From NCBI GenBank assembly GCA_947501445.1, contig CANMVS010000003.1:310001-374000 (forward strand): a DNA stretch of 64,000 bases, read 5' to 3'. The position numbers and the translations under genes were made by a program. Below the pieces are notes generated by a model. It had not been told where the DNA came from, did not search any database, and worked only from the letters and a program-made list of their open reading frames with translations. Each line of letters starts with the position of its first letter. Positions within the stretch are counted from its first letter, which is position 1. The DNA comes from an uncultured Rhizobiaceae group bacterium (GTDB lineage: Bacteria > Pseudomonadota > Alphaproteobacteria > Rhizobiales > Rhizobiaceae). Below, piece by piece: positions 24,481-34,177 of this stretch.

Positions 24481-25452
24481 TTGGGGCAGGAAAAGAAAAA
24501 AGCGCGCCGTCGTTACCGGCCGGATGAATCTGTAGAAGATACATTGTTGCGTGCCGCGTGGCTTTACTACTACGAAAATCAGAATCAGAACGAGATTGCA
24601 GAGGCGTTCGGTGTGTCACGGGCGACTGTGGTCAACTATCTGCAGCAGGCTCGTGAACGCGGTCTTGTTGAGATCCGGTTGGATCCGGCGGCCTTTAACA
24701 GACAACGCATATCTGTCGAATTATGCCGCAAGTATGGCCTGCAGGAGGCGGTGGTCGTGCCCGGCACCCAGGTCTCACTGCCCGGTGTTGCCATTGGTGC
24801 CGCCCGGCGTCTGCCTGATCTTTTGTCACCCGGGGATGTGGTGGGTGTCGCCTGGGGCATGACCATATTCAGCCTGTCGGAAAAATTGACCCGGCGCACC
24901 ATCGATAATGTCACAATTGTCCAAATGGTCGGCTCAATGGCCAGTCCATATGTCTTTGCCGCAGAAAGCTGCTCAACCAATATTGCCCGCAGGCTTGGTG
25001 CCCGCGTGGCAAATTTCTATGCGCCGGCAGTCCTGTCATCGGCGCAGGCCGCTGATATATTGATGCAGGAACCGATAATTCGTACGCAGTTTGAACTGTT
25101 GAATAAAATCAACAAGGCTGTGTTTGCGGTAGGTTCGTGCGAGATGGACAGTCATGTCGTGCAAAGTGGTATTGCATCGCCCGCTGACCTGGAGACCTAT
25201 AAGGCACGTGGTGCTGTTGGCGTTGTGTGCGGTCGTTTTATTGATGCTGCAGGCGCACATATCGTTGGTCCGCTTGATGAAAGAATGATCGGTATTACAC
25301 CCGATGCATTGCGCGGCCTTTCGGTTGGCATGCTTGTCTCCAACGGGTTTGACAAGGTGGCAGGCATGCAGGCAGCCATGCTTGGCGGTTATGTTACCCA
25401 TCTGGTCACGGATGCACCCACAGCGCAGGCGCTGCTCAATCTCGATACATAG
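24481..25452 (+). CDS. SorC/DeoR-type sugar-binding transcriptional regulator
   Basis: A 323-residue regulator. Residues about 17-62 form a helix-turn-helix (YYENQNQNEIAEAFGVSRATVVNYLQQARERGLVEI). The rest is the SorC sugar-phosphate-binding domain, with GAARRLPDLLSPGDVVGVAWG and a C-terminal GMLVSNGFDKVAGMQAAMLGGYV. SorC proteins bind phosphorylated sugars and switch off or on neighbouring catabolic genes. The start is TTG at 24481, about 10 bases after GGGAG; no better start exists. It is divergent from the aldolase-SDR gene and likely controls it, itself and the mtnKA/ABC genes 9 kb away. Confidence 0.9.
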   Translation: MGQEKKKARRRYRPDESVEDTLLRAAWLYYYENQNQNEIAEAFGVSRATVVNYLQQARERGLVEIRLDPAAFNRQRISVELCRKYGLQEAVVVPGTQVSLPGVAIGAARRLPDLLSPGDVVGVAWGMTIFSLSEKLTRRTIDNVTIVQMVGSMASPYVFAAESCSTNIARRLGARVANFYAPAVLSSAQAADILMQEPIIRTQFELLNKINKAVFAVGSCEMDSHVVQSGIASPADLETYKARGAVGVVCGRFIDAAGAHIVGPLDERMIGITPDALRGLSVGMLVSNGFDKVAGMQAAMLGGYVTHLVTDAPTAQALLNLDT

Positions 25453-25763
25453 CCGGAATAAAATTGCAGATAATGCGATATTAAGGCAACTCAGGTGTGG
25501 TTGGCGACTTGATACTGGTCCACGAGCCGAACGCAATGACGACCAAAACCAGTCGAAGTTCTGTTTGCGGTGATCCAAATTTTGCCTGTGTGCTGCACTG
25601 CGACTCGCGAACGATGACCCGTATCGCCCTTTCAGACCGCCTTGTCTTCAGACGATTCCGGGTCATCATTGGGGCCATAATATCGATGCTTGGTATTAAT
25701 CGAGTGTGTTGTCGAATTCCATTTTTATCTCGTTTGATGAGCACGAATGCGGGTGCGATGAAT

Positions 25764-25862
25764 TAGACCGTTTCACGGTTTGTCAGAAACGGGATTACGG
25801 TGTTAGTCTTTGATTTTATTGATGCATTCAGGTTTTTCCGGTTCCGTCAAAACCTGAATTGC
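25764..25862 (-). repeat. Dispersed two-hairpin intergenic repeat, copy C
   Basis: Same unit as 2394-2495 in the opposite orientation. It begins TAGACCGTTTCAC and ends CAAAACCTGAATTGC, with GATTTTATTGATGCATTC between the hairpins. Both hairpins are more diverged than in copies A and B. It lies at the left edge of the TetR-TRAP cassette. Confidence 0.82.
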
Positions 25863-25967
25863 GCCAGCGCATGCAGTGAGTCAATTCCCAGATCCCTTGG
25901 TACCAATTACGGACCTTCTTTGCCCGCTTCAATGGGGGCTCAATGAAAATAATGGGCGCATGATCTT

Positions 25968-25991
25968 TACATACCGACCGGTTGGTATGTA
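25968..25991. promoter_or_regulatory. TetR-type operator
   Basis: Half-sites TACATACCGACC (25968-25979) and GGTTGGTATGTA (25980-25991) are inverted repeats with one mismatch. ATACCGACCGGT-type palindromes are typical TetR-family sites. It sits 38 bp before the tetR start codon, so autoregulation is likely. Confidence 0.75.
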
Positions 25992-26029
25992 TGATGGCGA
26001 AACATTCAGTTTTAACCTGAGGGAATTTC

Positions 26030-26674
26030 ATGAAGCAGAAAAAGCCAAATCAACGGGTGCGTGATGGCGAGCGCACGGTGGCACTTCTCAAGAGGGCAAC
26101 CATGGAGCAACTGATATCCAATGGCTTTGCAGGTTTGTCGGTTGGACCAATTTGCGAGAGGGCCGGAGTATCTCGTGGTGCGCTATTTCATCACTTCCAG
26201 TCGAAAGACCATTTGGTAGCTGCATCCTTCGAAGAGCTTCTCAAGGATTTTGCGAAGCAAATGCATGAAATTGGGCGAAACCTGCGGCGCGGCGCGATCT
26301 CGATTGATGAGTTTGTGGTCCGGATAAGCGACACAATGGCCAGCGATCTCTTTGTGGGATGTATGGAAATTTCGCTCGGAATTCGATCAGAGTTTGGTCT
26401 TTCGCCTTTGGTTGAAAAGGCAATTACCGATTGGCGTCTATCGCTCTTTGACTTTTGGAACAGCACATTTGACCTTCCGGGCTTTGATGCAGAAGACCGC
26501 GCGACCCATTGGGCGATGGCGTCAAATTTGCTTCGAGGTCACGCGTTTTCGTCCTCCTTCGGAGCAGGTCCGCAAGCCAAGGAGAGGCTCTATCGTGGTT
26601 TTCCCAAGCTCATTTTGAACTGTGCGGTCGTGAGACCAGAGCAGGAAAATATCGTCCAACTCAACAACAAATAA
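26030..26674 (+). CDS. TetR/AcrR family transcriptional regulator
   Basis: A 214-residue regulator. Residues about 18-66 form the TetR helix-turn-helix (AGLSVGPICERAGVSRGALFHHFQSKDHLVAAS), followed by an all-helical ligand domain. It stands first in a co-directional set with the TRAP transporter, M24 protein and GAF protein, 23 bp before the binding-protein start, so it probably controls that set together with the palindrome upstream of it. The ligand is unknown but may be the TRAP substrate. Confidence 0.88.
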   Translation: MKQKKPNQRVRDGERTVALLKRATMEQLISNGFAGLSVGPICERAGVSRGALFHHFQSKDHLVAASFEELLKDFAKQMHEIGRNLRRGAISIDEFVVRISDTMASDLFVGCMEISLGIRSEFGLSPLVEKAITDWRLSLFDFWNSTFDLPGFDAEDRATHWAMASNLLRGHAFSSSFGAGPQAKERLYRGFPKLILNCAVVRPEQENIVQLNNK

Positions 26675-26697
26675 ACCGATCATCAAGGGGAAGTATT

Positions 26698-27831
26698 ATG
26701 AAGCTTTTGACCTGCGCTTTGGCGCTGTCAATTGGTGCAGTCACTGTAACTGGTCCTGCACTGGCACGAGATTCGATTGTGGCTGCGACCTGGTTACCAC
26801 CCAATCACCAATACTCGCGGTTTCTCTACACCTATTGGGCAGAGCGGCTGGCAATGCACTCTGGTGGAGCATTAACCGCTGAGGTGGAACTGGGCTCACC
26901 TCGCGTCACCGCATCGAGTAACCTTGCAGAAATAGCAGATGGCCTGGCCGATGTTTCCGGACACTTTGCACAATACACGCCAAGTGAATTGCCGGTCTCC
27001 AATGCCGTTGAGGAATTGGGGATGACATTTGGGGATCCCAGGGTCATCATTGCTGCGGCAACGGAATTCAACGTTATGGATCCCGATCTGCAGGCTGAAT
27101 GGGCGGACCATGACGTTGTGTTTGCTGGCTCGTACGCAACCAATCACTACAAATTCATCTGTAACCAGCAAATCACAAACCTCGAAGAATTGCAGGGTGC
27201 CAAACTTCGGCTCCCTGGGCGGGCACCTGCTGAGTGGGCGAACGCTGCCGGCGCGGTGACCGTCGCATTTAACACCAACGAGCAGTATGGCGCGCTGGAC
27301 AAGGGCGCACTGACTTGTACGACGACGACAGCAGCAGACGCCTATGTGCGCAAACTTTATGAAGTTGCTCCCCATGTCACCGATTTGCCCATCACGCTCT
27401 TCTGGGCTGGTCTTGGTCATGGATATAATCCAGGCGTTTGGTCGGAACTGACGATCGAGCAACGCCGTGCTGCCTTGAATGCAGAAGCGGATGCCATGGC
27501 TGCTCTGATTGTCGAGGGAACCTTGCTGGAAGAAGCAACTGCACGCGAAAAACTCAAGGAGAAAGGTGTGCTGTTTCACGAGCCGCAGGATGACCTGATT
27601 GCCTCCATCACTGCATTCCGCGAAGCGCAGCCAAAAGCTGCGGTCAATGTAGTGCGCGATACTTTCAATATTGAAGATCCCGAGGCGTTGCTGGGCCGGT
27701 TCCGAGCAACCGTAAAAAAGTGGGAAGAGCTCCTGCAAGACGTACCGGTGCAAGACCAGGCTGCGTTGGCTACACTCATCCGTACACAGATCTATGACAA
27801 GCTCGATCTGGCGACTTACGGCGTCAATTGA
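26698..27831 (+). CDS. TRAP transporter solute-binding subunit (DctP family)
   Basis: A 377-residue periplasmic protein that captures a substrate, usually an organic acid, for a TRAP importer. Residues 1-22 form a signal peptide (ending GPALA). GAKLRLPGRAPAEW contains the conserved arginine that normally binds a carboxylate. The ATG at 26698 follows AGGGGAAG; the frame is open further upstream but those starts fall within tetR. A strong hairpin separates it from the permease genes. The substrate cannot be read from sequence; the M24 protein downstream hints at an amino-acid derivative or dipeptide-like compound. Confidence 0.88.
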   Translation: MKLLTCALALSIGAVTVTGPALARDSIVAATWLPPNHQYSRFLYTYWAERLAMHSGGALTAEVELGSPRVTASSNLAEIADGLADVSGHFAQYTPSELPVSNAVEELGMTFGDPRVIIAAATEFNVMDPDLQAEWADHDVVFAGSYATNHYKFICNQQITNLEELQGAKLRLPGRAPAEWANAAGAVTVAFNTNEQYGALDKGALTCTTTTAADAYVRKLYEVAPHVTDLPITLFWAGLGHGYNPGVWSELTIEQRRAALNAEADAMAALIVEGTLLEEATAREKLKEKGVLFHEPQDDLIASITAFREAQPKAAVNVVRDTFNIEDPEALLGRFRATVKKWEELLQDVPVQDQAALATLIRTQIYDKLDLATYGVN

Positions 27832-28023
27832 GCACGGGTCATCGTTCGAGAGACGTAACGCAGCTCGGCGGGCGAATTTGGGCCACCGCAGGCTGGAATT
27901 TCTGTAGGTTATGGACGTCGTTGCGATCGGCTCGTGGTACCAGTACCAAGTCGCCGACCGCGCCTAGCCAAAACCCGCAGAAACTCCAGTCATAGGGGTC
28001 AGTATTATCGACGCTTGGTATAA

Positions 28024-28052
28024 AGGCCGGGGTTCACCGGGTGCCCCGGCCT
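28024..28052 (+). repeat. Intercistronic hairpin between TRAP binding protein and permease
   Basis: Arms AGGCCGGGG (28024-28032) and CCCCGGCCT (28044-28052) are exact inverted repeats with an 11-base loop. No T-run follows. Its place after a solute-binding-protein gene fits a structure that slows 3' decay or partly terminates, giving more binding protein than permease. Confidence 0.65.
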
Positions 28053-28077
28053 CCTGAAAAGAGCGGGAGGACAGCAC

Positions 28078-28575
28078 ATGGACTGGATAAATCGCGCAGT
28101 GGGGCGCATGGCAAATTTTCAATTGGTTTTATCCGCAATCGGCGTTCTGGCAATTCTGCTGACAATATCCCTCGACGTATTCCTGCGCGCCGCTTTGAAT
28201 GCTCCCCTCAGTTCCACCATCGAAATCGTTTCGTTCTATTACATGATACCTGTTGTGTTTTTTCCGATGATGTATCTGGAGCATACCGGCACGCATATAG
28301 ACACTGACCTCTTCTATCGCCTGTTCCCAACAGGTTTCCAAAAATTCTCTGATCTTGTCTCAGGACTGATCACGATCTGTATCTACAGTGTGATTGCGTT
28401 TCTATCGTTCAAACAGGCCATCACATCGACGAAGAGCGGTGAAGTCGCAATGGGCGTGAATCTCATTCCGATCTGGCCAGTGCGATGGGTTTTGCCGCTC
28501 GTTTTTGCCAGTTCTGCACTGGCAGCAATGCTCTTTACAGTCCATCGAATCCGAAAAGGAAATAACGATGCTTGA
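28078..28575 (+). CDS. TRAP transporter small permease (DctQ family)
   Basis: A 165-residue inner-membrane protein with four predicted helices, the small subunit that joins the large permease. The DctQ pattern is visible (LDVFLRAALNAPLSSTIEIV, then GTHIDTDLFYRLFP). The ATG follows GGGAGGA. It overlaps the next gene by 8 bp. No fusion to the large subunit. Confidence 0.88.
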   Translation: MDWINRAVGRMANFQLVLSAIGVLAILLTISLDVFLRAALNAPLSSTIEIVSFYYMIPVVFFPMMYLEHTGTHIDTDLFYRLFPTGFQKFSDLVSGLITICIYSVIAFLSFKQAITSTKSGEVAMGVNLIPIWPVRWVLPLVFASSALAAMLFTVHRIRKGNNDA

Positions 28576-29881
28576 GCAACTCCTTCCAGTTCTCGTCGCG
28601 TTTGGAGTGTTGCTTTTTCTCATTGCGATACGCACGCCGATCGGCTTGGCGCTGATTGCTGTTTCCTTCGTGGGTATCGCATATGAAACCAGCGTTCGGG
28701 CGGCAATTGGATCAATTGCGCGTCTCCCCTATGAGTTGGCAACCAACTGGAGTTTCTCAGCCGTTCCAATGTTTCTCCTGATGGGCTACGTCGCCTCTGA
28801 AACGGGGCTGACCAAAGGGCTCTTCGGTGCCTCGCGTGTTCTGCTGTCCAAGCTTCCCGGGGCTCTGGCCTGTGCGAGCGTCATGGCGAGTGCGTTGTTT
28901 GCAGCAGCTTCGGGGTCTTCTGTCGCCACGGCTGCGTCCATGTCCCGCATTGCAATTCCAGAGATGCTCGATCGCAAATATGATCCGGGATTGGCATGCG
29001 GTACAATCGCGGCCTCGGGCACATTGGGTTCCCTAATCCCGCCAAGCATTCTCATGATCCTCTACGGGGTCTACTCAGACGTATCCATCGGAGCCTTATT
29101 CATGGCTGGTGTAATACCGGGGATTCTTTCTGTCGCAATCTACATGAGCATGATTGTAACGCGCTGCAAACTGAACCCAAATCTTGGAGGTAGTCACTTT
29201 GTGGATGAAGGCCCCAGGCCCGACCTTAGCAAAATCGTGATGGATATAGCGCCTTTGCCAGCCCTGATTGCAATTGTGATGGGCAGCATTTCTTTTGGGA
29301 TTGCCACACCCACTGAAGCAGGTGCGCTGGGCGCAATCGGTGCCGTGCTGATCGCACTAATCTCAGGGCGTTTTCAATTGCGCGCTTTTTTTAGCGCACT
29401 GAAACACAGCGCGATCTCGTTCACATCAATCTTCATCATCGTAATCGGTGGTGCATTGCTCACGCGATTTGTGGCTGTGGCAGGATTAAACCGGCTACTG
29501 GAGGATGTTTTCCAACAAAGCGCGGCAGGACCTATTGCCCTGATTTTAGCCGTTACGCTTCTCTACATCGTGCTCGGAATGTTCATCGACTCAATCGGGT
29601 TGCTTTTGCTGACTGCACCACTGATCATTCCGCTGGCAAATTCTCTCGGTATTGATTTGATCTGGTTTGGAATCATCCTCATCAAGCTTCTTGAAATTGG
29701 ATTGATAACGCCGCCTGTCGGGCTGAATATCTTTGTAATCCAGGGCTCATTGGCAGGTCGGGTTCCGCTTCCAGCCATCTTCAAAGGTGTGACGTGGTTC
29801 ATTGCCATGGATGTTGTCACGCTGGTTATCCTCATCACATTCCCTTCCATCACTCTATGGCTGCCTAGCTTCCTGAATTGA
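28568..29881 (+). CDS. TRAP transporter large permease (DctM family)
   Basis: A 437-residue membrane protein with about 12 helices, the channel subunit that couples uptake to Na+ or H+. Family features include FLLMGYVASETGL, GSSVATAASMSRIAIPEM, GTLGSLIPPSI and TPTEAGALGA, and near the end LLEIGLITPPVGLNIFVI. The start at 28568 overlaps dctQ by 8 bp, which implies translational coupling. Confidence 0.92.
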   Translation: MLEQLLPVLVAFGVLLFLIAIRTPIGLALIAVSFVGIAYETSVRAAIGSIARLPYELATNWSFSAVPMFLLMGYVASETGLTKGLFGASRVLLSKLPGALACASVMASALFAAASGSSVATAASMSRIAIPEMLDRKYDPGLACGTIAASGTLGSLIPPSILMILYGVYSDVSIGALFMAGVIPGILSVAIYMSMIVTRCKLNPNLGGSHFVDEGPRPDLSKIVMDIAPLPALIAIVMGSISFGIATPTEAGALGAIGAVLIALISGRFQLRAFFSALKHSAISFTSIFIIVIGGALLTRFVAVAGLNRLLEDVFQQSAAGPIALILAVTLLYIVLGMFIDSIGLLLLTAPLIIPLANSLGIDLIWFGIILIKLLEIGLITPPVGLNIFVIQGSLAGRVPLPAIFKGVTWFIAMDVVTLVILITFPSITLWLPSFLN

Positions 29882-29892
29882 AAGACACAAAT

Positions 29893-31047
29893 ATGAAAAT
29901 CGAAGAAATTTTCGTGGGACCGTCCACCATTGAAATGTCATCTCGCATTGGCCGGGTTCAGGCAGAACTGCAAGAACGGGGTTTGGCCGCCTATGTCAGC
30001 GCTGCGCCAGCCAACATTCTGTGGTTGACGAATTTTGCCAACTTCATTCACGAACGCCCATTTATCCTGGTAGTCCCGCAAAATGGCAGGCCGATGTTTT
30101 TGGTGCCTTTATTGGAATTGGACCATGTAAATCACCGGGTGGTTGGAGACGTTGAGTTTGTCACTTATTCTGAGTTTCCCGCCCCTGACGGAAATCGCTG
30201 GCAAGATCGTTTTTCCAACATTCTTCCTGTCACGGGAAACATCGGCATCGAGGAAATGCTGCCGAATGCAATCGTTCGCGCCTGCGGAGATCGCGTTACC
30301 CCGTTGGATCTGGTTGATCTGCTGCGAGCAATAAAATCAGACTATGAGCTTGGAAGGATCGCATATGGTTGCCGCCTGATGAGCGATGCCCATATCGATC
30401 TGCTTTCCAGGGCACACCCTGGCATGTCACAAAGTGATATCAATCAAACCATAGGAAGGTCCGTCCTGAAGCGGCTTGGAGACGACAATGCGGCTATGAA
30501 CCCCTTTGCAACAAGCATCATGACCTTGATCCAAAATCAACGCGTTTCCCATGATCCGCACAATTTCACGGATCTGGATATGGCGATGTTACCAGGAGGG
30601 CCCCATATCACCGTCTTTAACTCGGTTCTGAATGGATATGGCGCAGAAGTAGAACGCACCTTTTTTCTCGGAGCTGTACCAGAAGACGCCAAAGCTCCAT
30701 TTGAGGCGATGATGGAAGCTCGACGTCTGACGTTCGAGCTCACACGGGCCGGAAACATTCTGGGCGATGTTGACCGGGCAGTGAACAAGCTGTTTGCAGA
30801 CAGCGGATACGCCGAGGCCCGCCGACACAGGGCAGGTCACGGTATGGGGGTAACCGCACACGAAGCTCCATTTATTGCAGACGGAGATGAGAGCGAGATC
30901 CGCCCGGGCATGGTATTTTCAATCGAACCCGGAATTTATCTCCCGGGACTGGGCGGTTTTCGTCACTCGGACACTGTTGTCGTTACCGATGATGGTTTGG
31001 AATGCCTGACGTCGAGCCCTGATCTGCTGGAAGACTTGATCCTGTGA
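29893..31047 (+). CDS. M24 (creatinase/aminopeptidase P fold) family protein
   Basis: A 384-residue protein with the two-domain creatinase/prolidase layout: an N-terminal domain (about 1-145) and a C-terminal pita-bread fold. Metal M24 peptidases have five ligands, Asp-Asp-His-Glu-Glu. Here the region of the first two reads TVFNSVLNGYGAEVERTFFLG, so the Asp pair is replaced; His in RAGHGMGVTAHE and Glu in FSIEPGIY remain; the last Glu region reads GGFRHSDTV. This resembles creatinase- or ectoine-hydrolase-like members that do not use two metals. It probably hydrolyses a C-N bond of the imported TRAP substrate. An upstream TTG (29878) overlaps dctM; the ATG at 29893 is preferred. Confidence 0.8.
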   Translation: MKIEEIFVGPSTIEMSSRIGRVQAELQERGLAAYVSAAPANILWLTNFANFIHERPFILVVPQNGRPMFLVPLLELDHVNHRVVGDVEFVTYSEFPAPDGNRWQDRFSNILPVTGNIGIEEMLPNAIVRACGDRVTPLDLVDLLRAIKSDYELGRIAYGCRLMSDAHIDLLSRAHPGMSQSDINQTIGRSVLKRLGDDNAAMNPFATSIMTLIQNQRVSHDPHNFTDLDMAMLPGGPHITVFNSVLNGYGAEVERTFFLGAVPEDAKAPFEAMMEARRLTFELTRAGNILGDVDRAVNKLFADSGYAEARRHRAGHGMGVTAHEAPFIADGDESEIRPGMVFSIEPGIYLPGLGGFRHSDTVVVTDDGLECLTSSPDLLEDLIL

Positions 31048-31055
31048 GGTGAAGA

Positions 31056-31574
31056 ATGGTTGACCATGGCTCAGACACAGTTATCCGTAACGCCCGCCAC
31101 CAGTCCTCGAGTTCCGAGCGCCTTGTTGCCAAATGTGCGCTTAAACTCCAGGCATTGGTTGGATGCAAGGCAATCACGATACTCGCGATTAATACCGAAA
31201 CTGGTGCAGCGCGCCGAATCTATTCTTCAGCTTCTGACGTTTTTCCATTATTCGGCACGAAACAAATTCCCACGGGTCTTTGGACAGACCTTGTTGTGAC
31301 CAAATGCGTTCCCGCCATTTTCACCGGTAGCGAGCAGATTCAAAACACCTTCGCAGATCATCGAGAAATCCTGACGCATGGGTTTTGCTCGGTGTTGAAC
31401 ATTCCGATCTGTTCAGAAAGAATTTGTGTTGGCAGCGTCAATTGCCTTTTTCACGACGAAGAAGCCGCCGCGATCTATGCCAGGAACAAGGATTCAATAT
31501 CATCCTACATTGAAACCTGCGGTTTGGATGATGCCTTGAAATCAGAAAACGAACTTCGTCCTGTGGTGAAATAA
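31056..31574 (+). CDS. Small GAF-domain protein
   Basis: A 172-residue cytoplasmic protein made almost entirely of one GAF domain, seen in AITILAINTETGAARRIYSS and the closing strands SVLNIPICSERICVGSVNCLF. GAF domains bind small molecules. There is no output domain. The ATG follows GAGGTGAAG and it is the last gene of the TRAP set, 8 bp after the M24 gene. It has five or more cysteines but not the pattern I expect for free-methionine sulfoxide reductase. Function unknown; a sensor of, or binding partner for, the imported compound is possible. Confidence 0.7.
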   Translation: MVDHGSDTVIRNARHQSSSSERLVAKCALKLQALVGCKAITILAINTETGAARRIYSSASDVFPLFGTKQIPTGLWTDLVVTKCVPAIFTGSEQIQNTFADHREILTHGFCSVLNIPICSERICVGSVNCLFHDEEAAAIYARNKDSISSYIETCGLDDALKSENELRPVVK

Positions 31575-31640
31575 TTCCAAATGGGATCGCACCGTCGAAC
31601 TGGCTCGCATGTCGTTTGACTGCGGGTTCTGCAACAGACT

Positions 31641-32759
31641 CTAGACAGCCCGCATGACATCGCTACCGGCTTTTTCCGGGAACAGCTTGGCAAGGCCTGC
31701 CTTGCTGGCACTGCAAACGCCACGTTCGGTTATCAGCCCGGTCACCAGACGTGAAGGTGTGACATCAAAGGCATGGTTGGCAACGGGCGTGGTTTCAGGG
31801 CAAATCAAAACACTGGTCTCCTTGCCATCCTTGTCCTTGCCCGCAACCCAGGACACCTCTTTGCCGTCGCGTTCTTCTATGGGAATTTCACGAAGCCCGT
31901 CATTGATGGTCCAATCAACGGTCGTCGATGGCAATGCAACATAAAAGGGCACACCATTGTCGCGTGCCGCCAGCGCCTTCAGGTAGGTGCCTATTTTGTT
32001 GCATACATCACCGCTCGCAGTTGTTCTGTCGGAGCCAACGATACAAAGATCCACTTTACCATGCTGCATCAGGTGGCCGCCTGAATTATCCACAATTAAC
32101 GTGTGGTTGACCCCGTGTCGTCCCAGTTCCCAGGATGTCAGCGAGGCACCCTGATTGCGCGGTCTGGTCTCGTCCACCCACACATGCACGGGCAAACCCA
32201 TATCATGGGCCTGATATATCGGTGATGTCGCCGTGCCCCAATCCACCGTTGCCAGCCAACCGGCATTGCAGTGCGTTAGTATATTCACCGGGTCGCCAGG
32301 TGCCTTGCGTGTGGCGATGTTTCGAATGATATCAACGCCATGTTTGCCGATCGCATGATTGGTATCAACATCCCTGTCGCAAATCTGAGCCGCCAGGGTC
32401 CAGGCCGCAGCAATGCGCTGGTCTGCAGGCAGTGGCAGCAAGTGACCGACAACCTCATCAAGGGCCCATTTCAGATTGATGGCCGTTGGCCGCGTTGCAT
32501 GCAAAATATCGTAGGCGCGGCCAAGTGCCTCATCGCTGGCATCTTTTTGCATGGCAAGCGCCATGCCATAGGCCGCCGTTGCACCAATAAGCGGCGCGCC
32601 GCGCACCCACATATCCTCAATGGCAATAGCTGCGTCATCGCGGGACTTGAGGGGAATAGTCACAAAGGAATGCGGCAGTCGTGTCTGATCAATGATACCG
32701 ACTGTTTTTCCGTCCGGTTCAGCCCAGATTGAACGGTATTTTTTGCCGTCTATTTTCAT
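31641..32759 (-). CDS. mtnA: S-methyl-5-thioribose-1-phosphate isomerase
   Basis: A 372-residue cytoplasmic enzyme that turns 5-methylthioribose-1-phosphate into 5-methylthioribulose-1-phosphate. It belongs to the eIF2B-like isomerase family. The catalytic pair is present: C164 in [15 protein letters not shown] and D244 in [34 protein letters not shown] is also typical. Its ATG overlaps the stop of mtnK by 4 bp, so the two are translated together. The other methionine-salvage genes (mtnB, mtnC, mtnD) are absent from the window, which points away from the full methionine cycle and toward cleavage by an aldolase. Confidence 0.93.
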   Translation of the reverse strand: MKIDGKKYRSIWAEPDGKTVGIIDQTRLPHSFVTIPLKSRDDAAIAIEDMWVRGAPLIGATAAYGMALAMQKDASDEALGRAYDILHATRPTAINLKWALDEVVGHLLPLPADQRIAAAWTLAAQICDRDVDTNHAIGKHGVDIIRNIATRKAPGDPVNILTHCNAGWLATVDWGTATSPIYQAHDMGLPVHVWVDETRPRNQGASLTSWELGRHGVNHTLIVDNSGGHLMQHGKVDLCIVGSDRTTASGDVCNKIGTYLKALAARDNGVPFYVALPSTTVDWTINDGLREIPIEERDGKEVSWVAGKDKDGKETSVLICPETTPVANHAFDVTPSRLVTGLITERGVCSASKAGLAKLFPEKAGSDVMRAV

Positions 32760-34045
32760 AATGATACACCCCGGCTTTTAATGGCCCGCGCCAGCGCGCA
32801 CAGCTGACCCATTCCGGAAAAATGATTGCGTCCGACGAGCAATTCACGGCCCATTGCAAGTGCATTGGCCTCGCATGGTGCTCTGCGTTTCGGATCTTCG
32901 ATTGATTGCAGGTCTTCCACATGTGCCAGGCCAACCAGTCTGCGCAGCATCTTGGTGCCTGCAAATCCAATCGTATCGGCAAGCAATTCATCAAGGACCC
33001 TGGTAAGCGCCTGCTCCGAGCCGATGGCATCGTCCTGGTCTTCAAACAGAGTGCGCGGGAACAAAATACCGGTGCGTTCTTCATGCCACAATTGCCGAAA
33101 GCTTGTTTCAAAGCTTGCCCAGGTATCCATCACCGTTGACAACAGCCATTCCTGATACGCATCACGGCTGCCCGGCGCTTCCGCATGGCCGTCCTGAGAA
33201 AAATAGGCCAGAAAATAATTGGCAAACAGGGCACCGGTGTCAAAACCCATCGGGCCATAGAAAGCAAATTCAGGGTCAATGACGCGCGTGTCATCTTGCG
33301 TCACCATCACAGAACCGCTGTGCAGATCGCCGTGCAGCAGGGACTGTGCGTTGCTGGTGAAGCGCTGTTTCATCAATTGGGCCGCGACTTTGAGATCACG
33401 GTCCGTGCGCAGCGATAATGCCAGTCTGTCGAGTTCCGGTGTCGTCCAGCTATTGAGTTCCGCATCATGATAGGGATCGGTAAAGACCAGGCTTTCTGTG
33501 ATGTCACACAATTCCACGTTATCGACAAACAGGGCGACATCGCCTTTCTTTTGCGCCGTCTCCATGTGCAGATCTGAGGTGCGAAACAAGGTTTGCGCCA
33601 TGAATGTGCCAAGGTCATGGGCAATTTTCGGATAGATCGTCGCGGCGATAAATCCTTTGCGCAGAATGATATGTTCGGCAAGAAATTCCATTGCGATCAG
33701 CGCGTTGGCTTCGTCAAAAGCATATATTTCCGGCACCCGCGCACCACTCGTAACAGCATTGGTCTGCCGGGTCAGCGCGTGATACTCAAAAAAGGATCGT
33801 TTGAGTGGCAAAGGCCACGATTCGCCCACCAGCCGCACATAGGGCAGGGCCTGCTTGATGATAAGGGAACCGGATGGGCCTTCAACAATGAACACTAGGT
33901 TCAGATTGCCGTCACCCACTTCCACTGTCTTGAGGTCGGATTGTTTGCCACCAACAATGGCCGCAAGCGCCGGGCTGTCACAAACATAAGCTTTGATCGT
34001 CTCAGCTGAAAACGCCGTGTAGTCCTTTGGTGTTTCTATTGCCAT
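32756..34045 (-). CDS. mtnK: S-methyl-5-thioribose kinase
   Basis: A 429-residue kinase of the aminoglycoside-phosphotransferase fold that phosphorylates 5-methylthioribose at C1. The active-site loop [13 protein letters not shown] (about residue 236) and the metal-binding [14 protein letters not shown] (about 252) are clear. The frame opens at 34093, but the ATG at 34045 has GGAGGAG five bases upstream and matches the family N-terminus. It is divergent from the sugar ABC importer genes. Related kinases also accept 5-deoxyribose, so the substrate may be wider than methylthioribose. Confidence 0.92.
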   Translation of the reverse strand: MAIETPKDYTAFSAETIKAYVCDSPALAAIVGGKQSDLKTVEVGDGNLNLVFIVEGPSGSLIIKQALPYVRLVGESWPLPLKRSFFEYHALTRQTNAVTSGARVPEIYAFDEANALIAMEFLAEHIILRKGFIAATIYPKIAHDLGTFMAQTLFRTSDLHMETAQKKGDVALFVDNVELCDITESLVFTDPYHDAELNSWTTPELDRLALSLRTDRDLKVAAQLMKQRFTSNAQSLLHGDLHSGSVMVTQDDTRVIDPEFAFYGPMGFDTGALFANYFLAYFSQDGHAEAPGSRDAYQEWLLSTVMDTWASFETSFRQLWHEERTGILFPRTLFEDQDDAIGSEQALTRVLDELLADTIGFAGTKMLRRLVGLAHVEDLQSIEDPKRRAPCEANALAMGRELLVGRNHFSGMGQLCALARAIKSRGVSL

Positions 34046-34177
34046 CGCCTCCTCCGGGTATCGCGCATACCGACCACAGCCGCTCTGCGGCACATCCGTT
34101 TATTGCCGGTTGTAACTATGACATGCCGGACGAAAACGATTTTGATCCGTTCCAGTAAATGCGTCAAATTGAATTAT

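Larger units (their letters stand above)
25453..26029. other. Intergenic region with dispersed repeat and TetR operator
   Basis: About 577 bp between sorC and tetR. It holds copy C of the dispersed repeat (25764-25862) and a near-perfect 24-bp palindrome (25968-25991). Short open frames between 25497 and 25766 have no recognisable features and I do not call them genes. Confidence 0.6.

Noticed and set aside
25497-25766. 89-codon plus-strand frame after sorC
   Set aside because: No family resemblance, ends inside the dispersed repeat, no ribosome-binding site.
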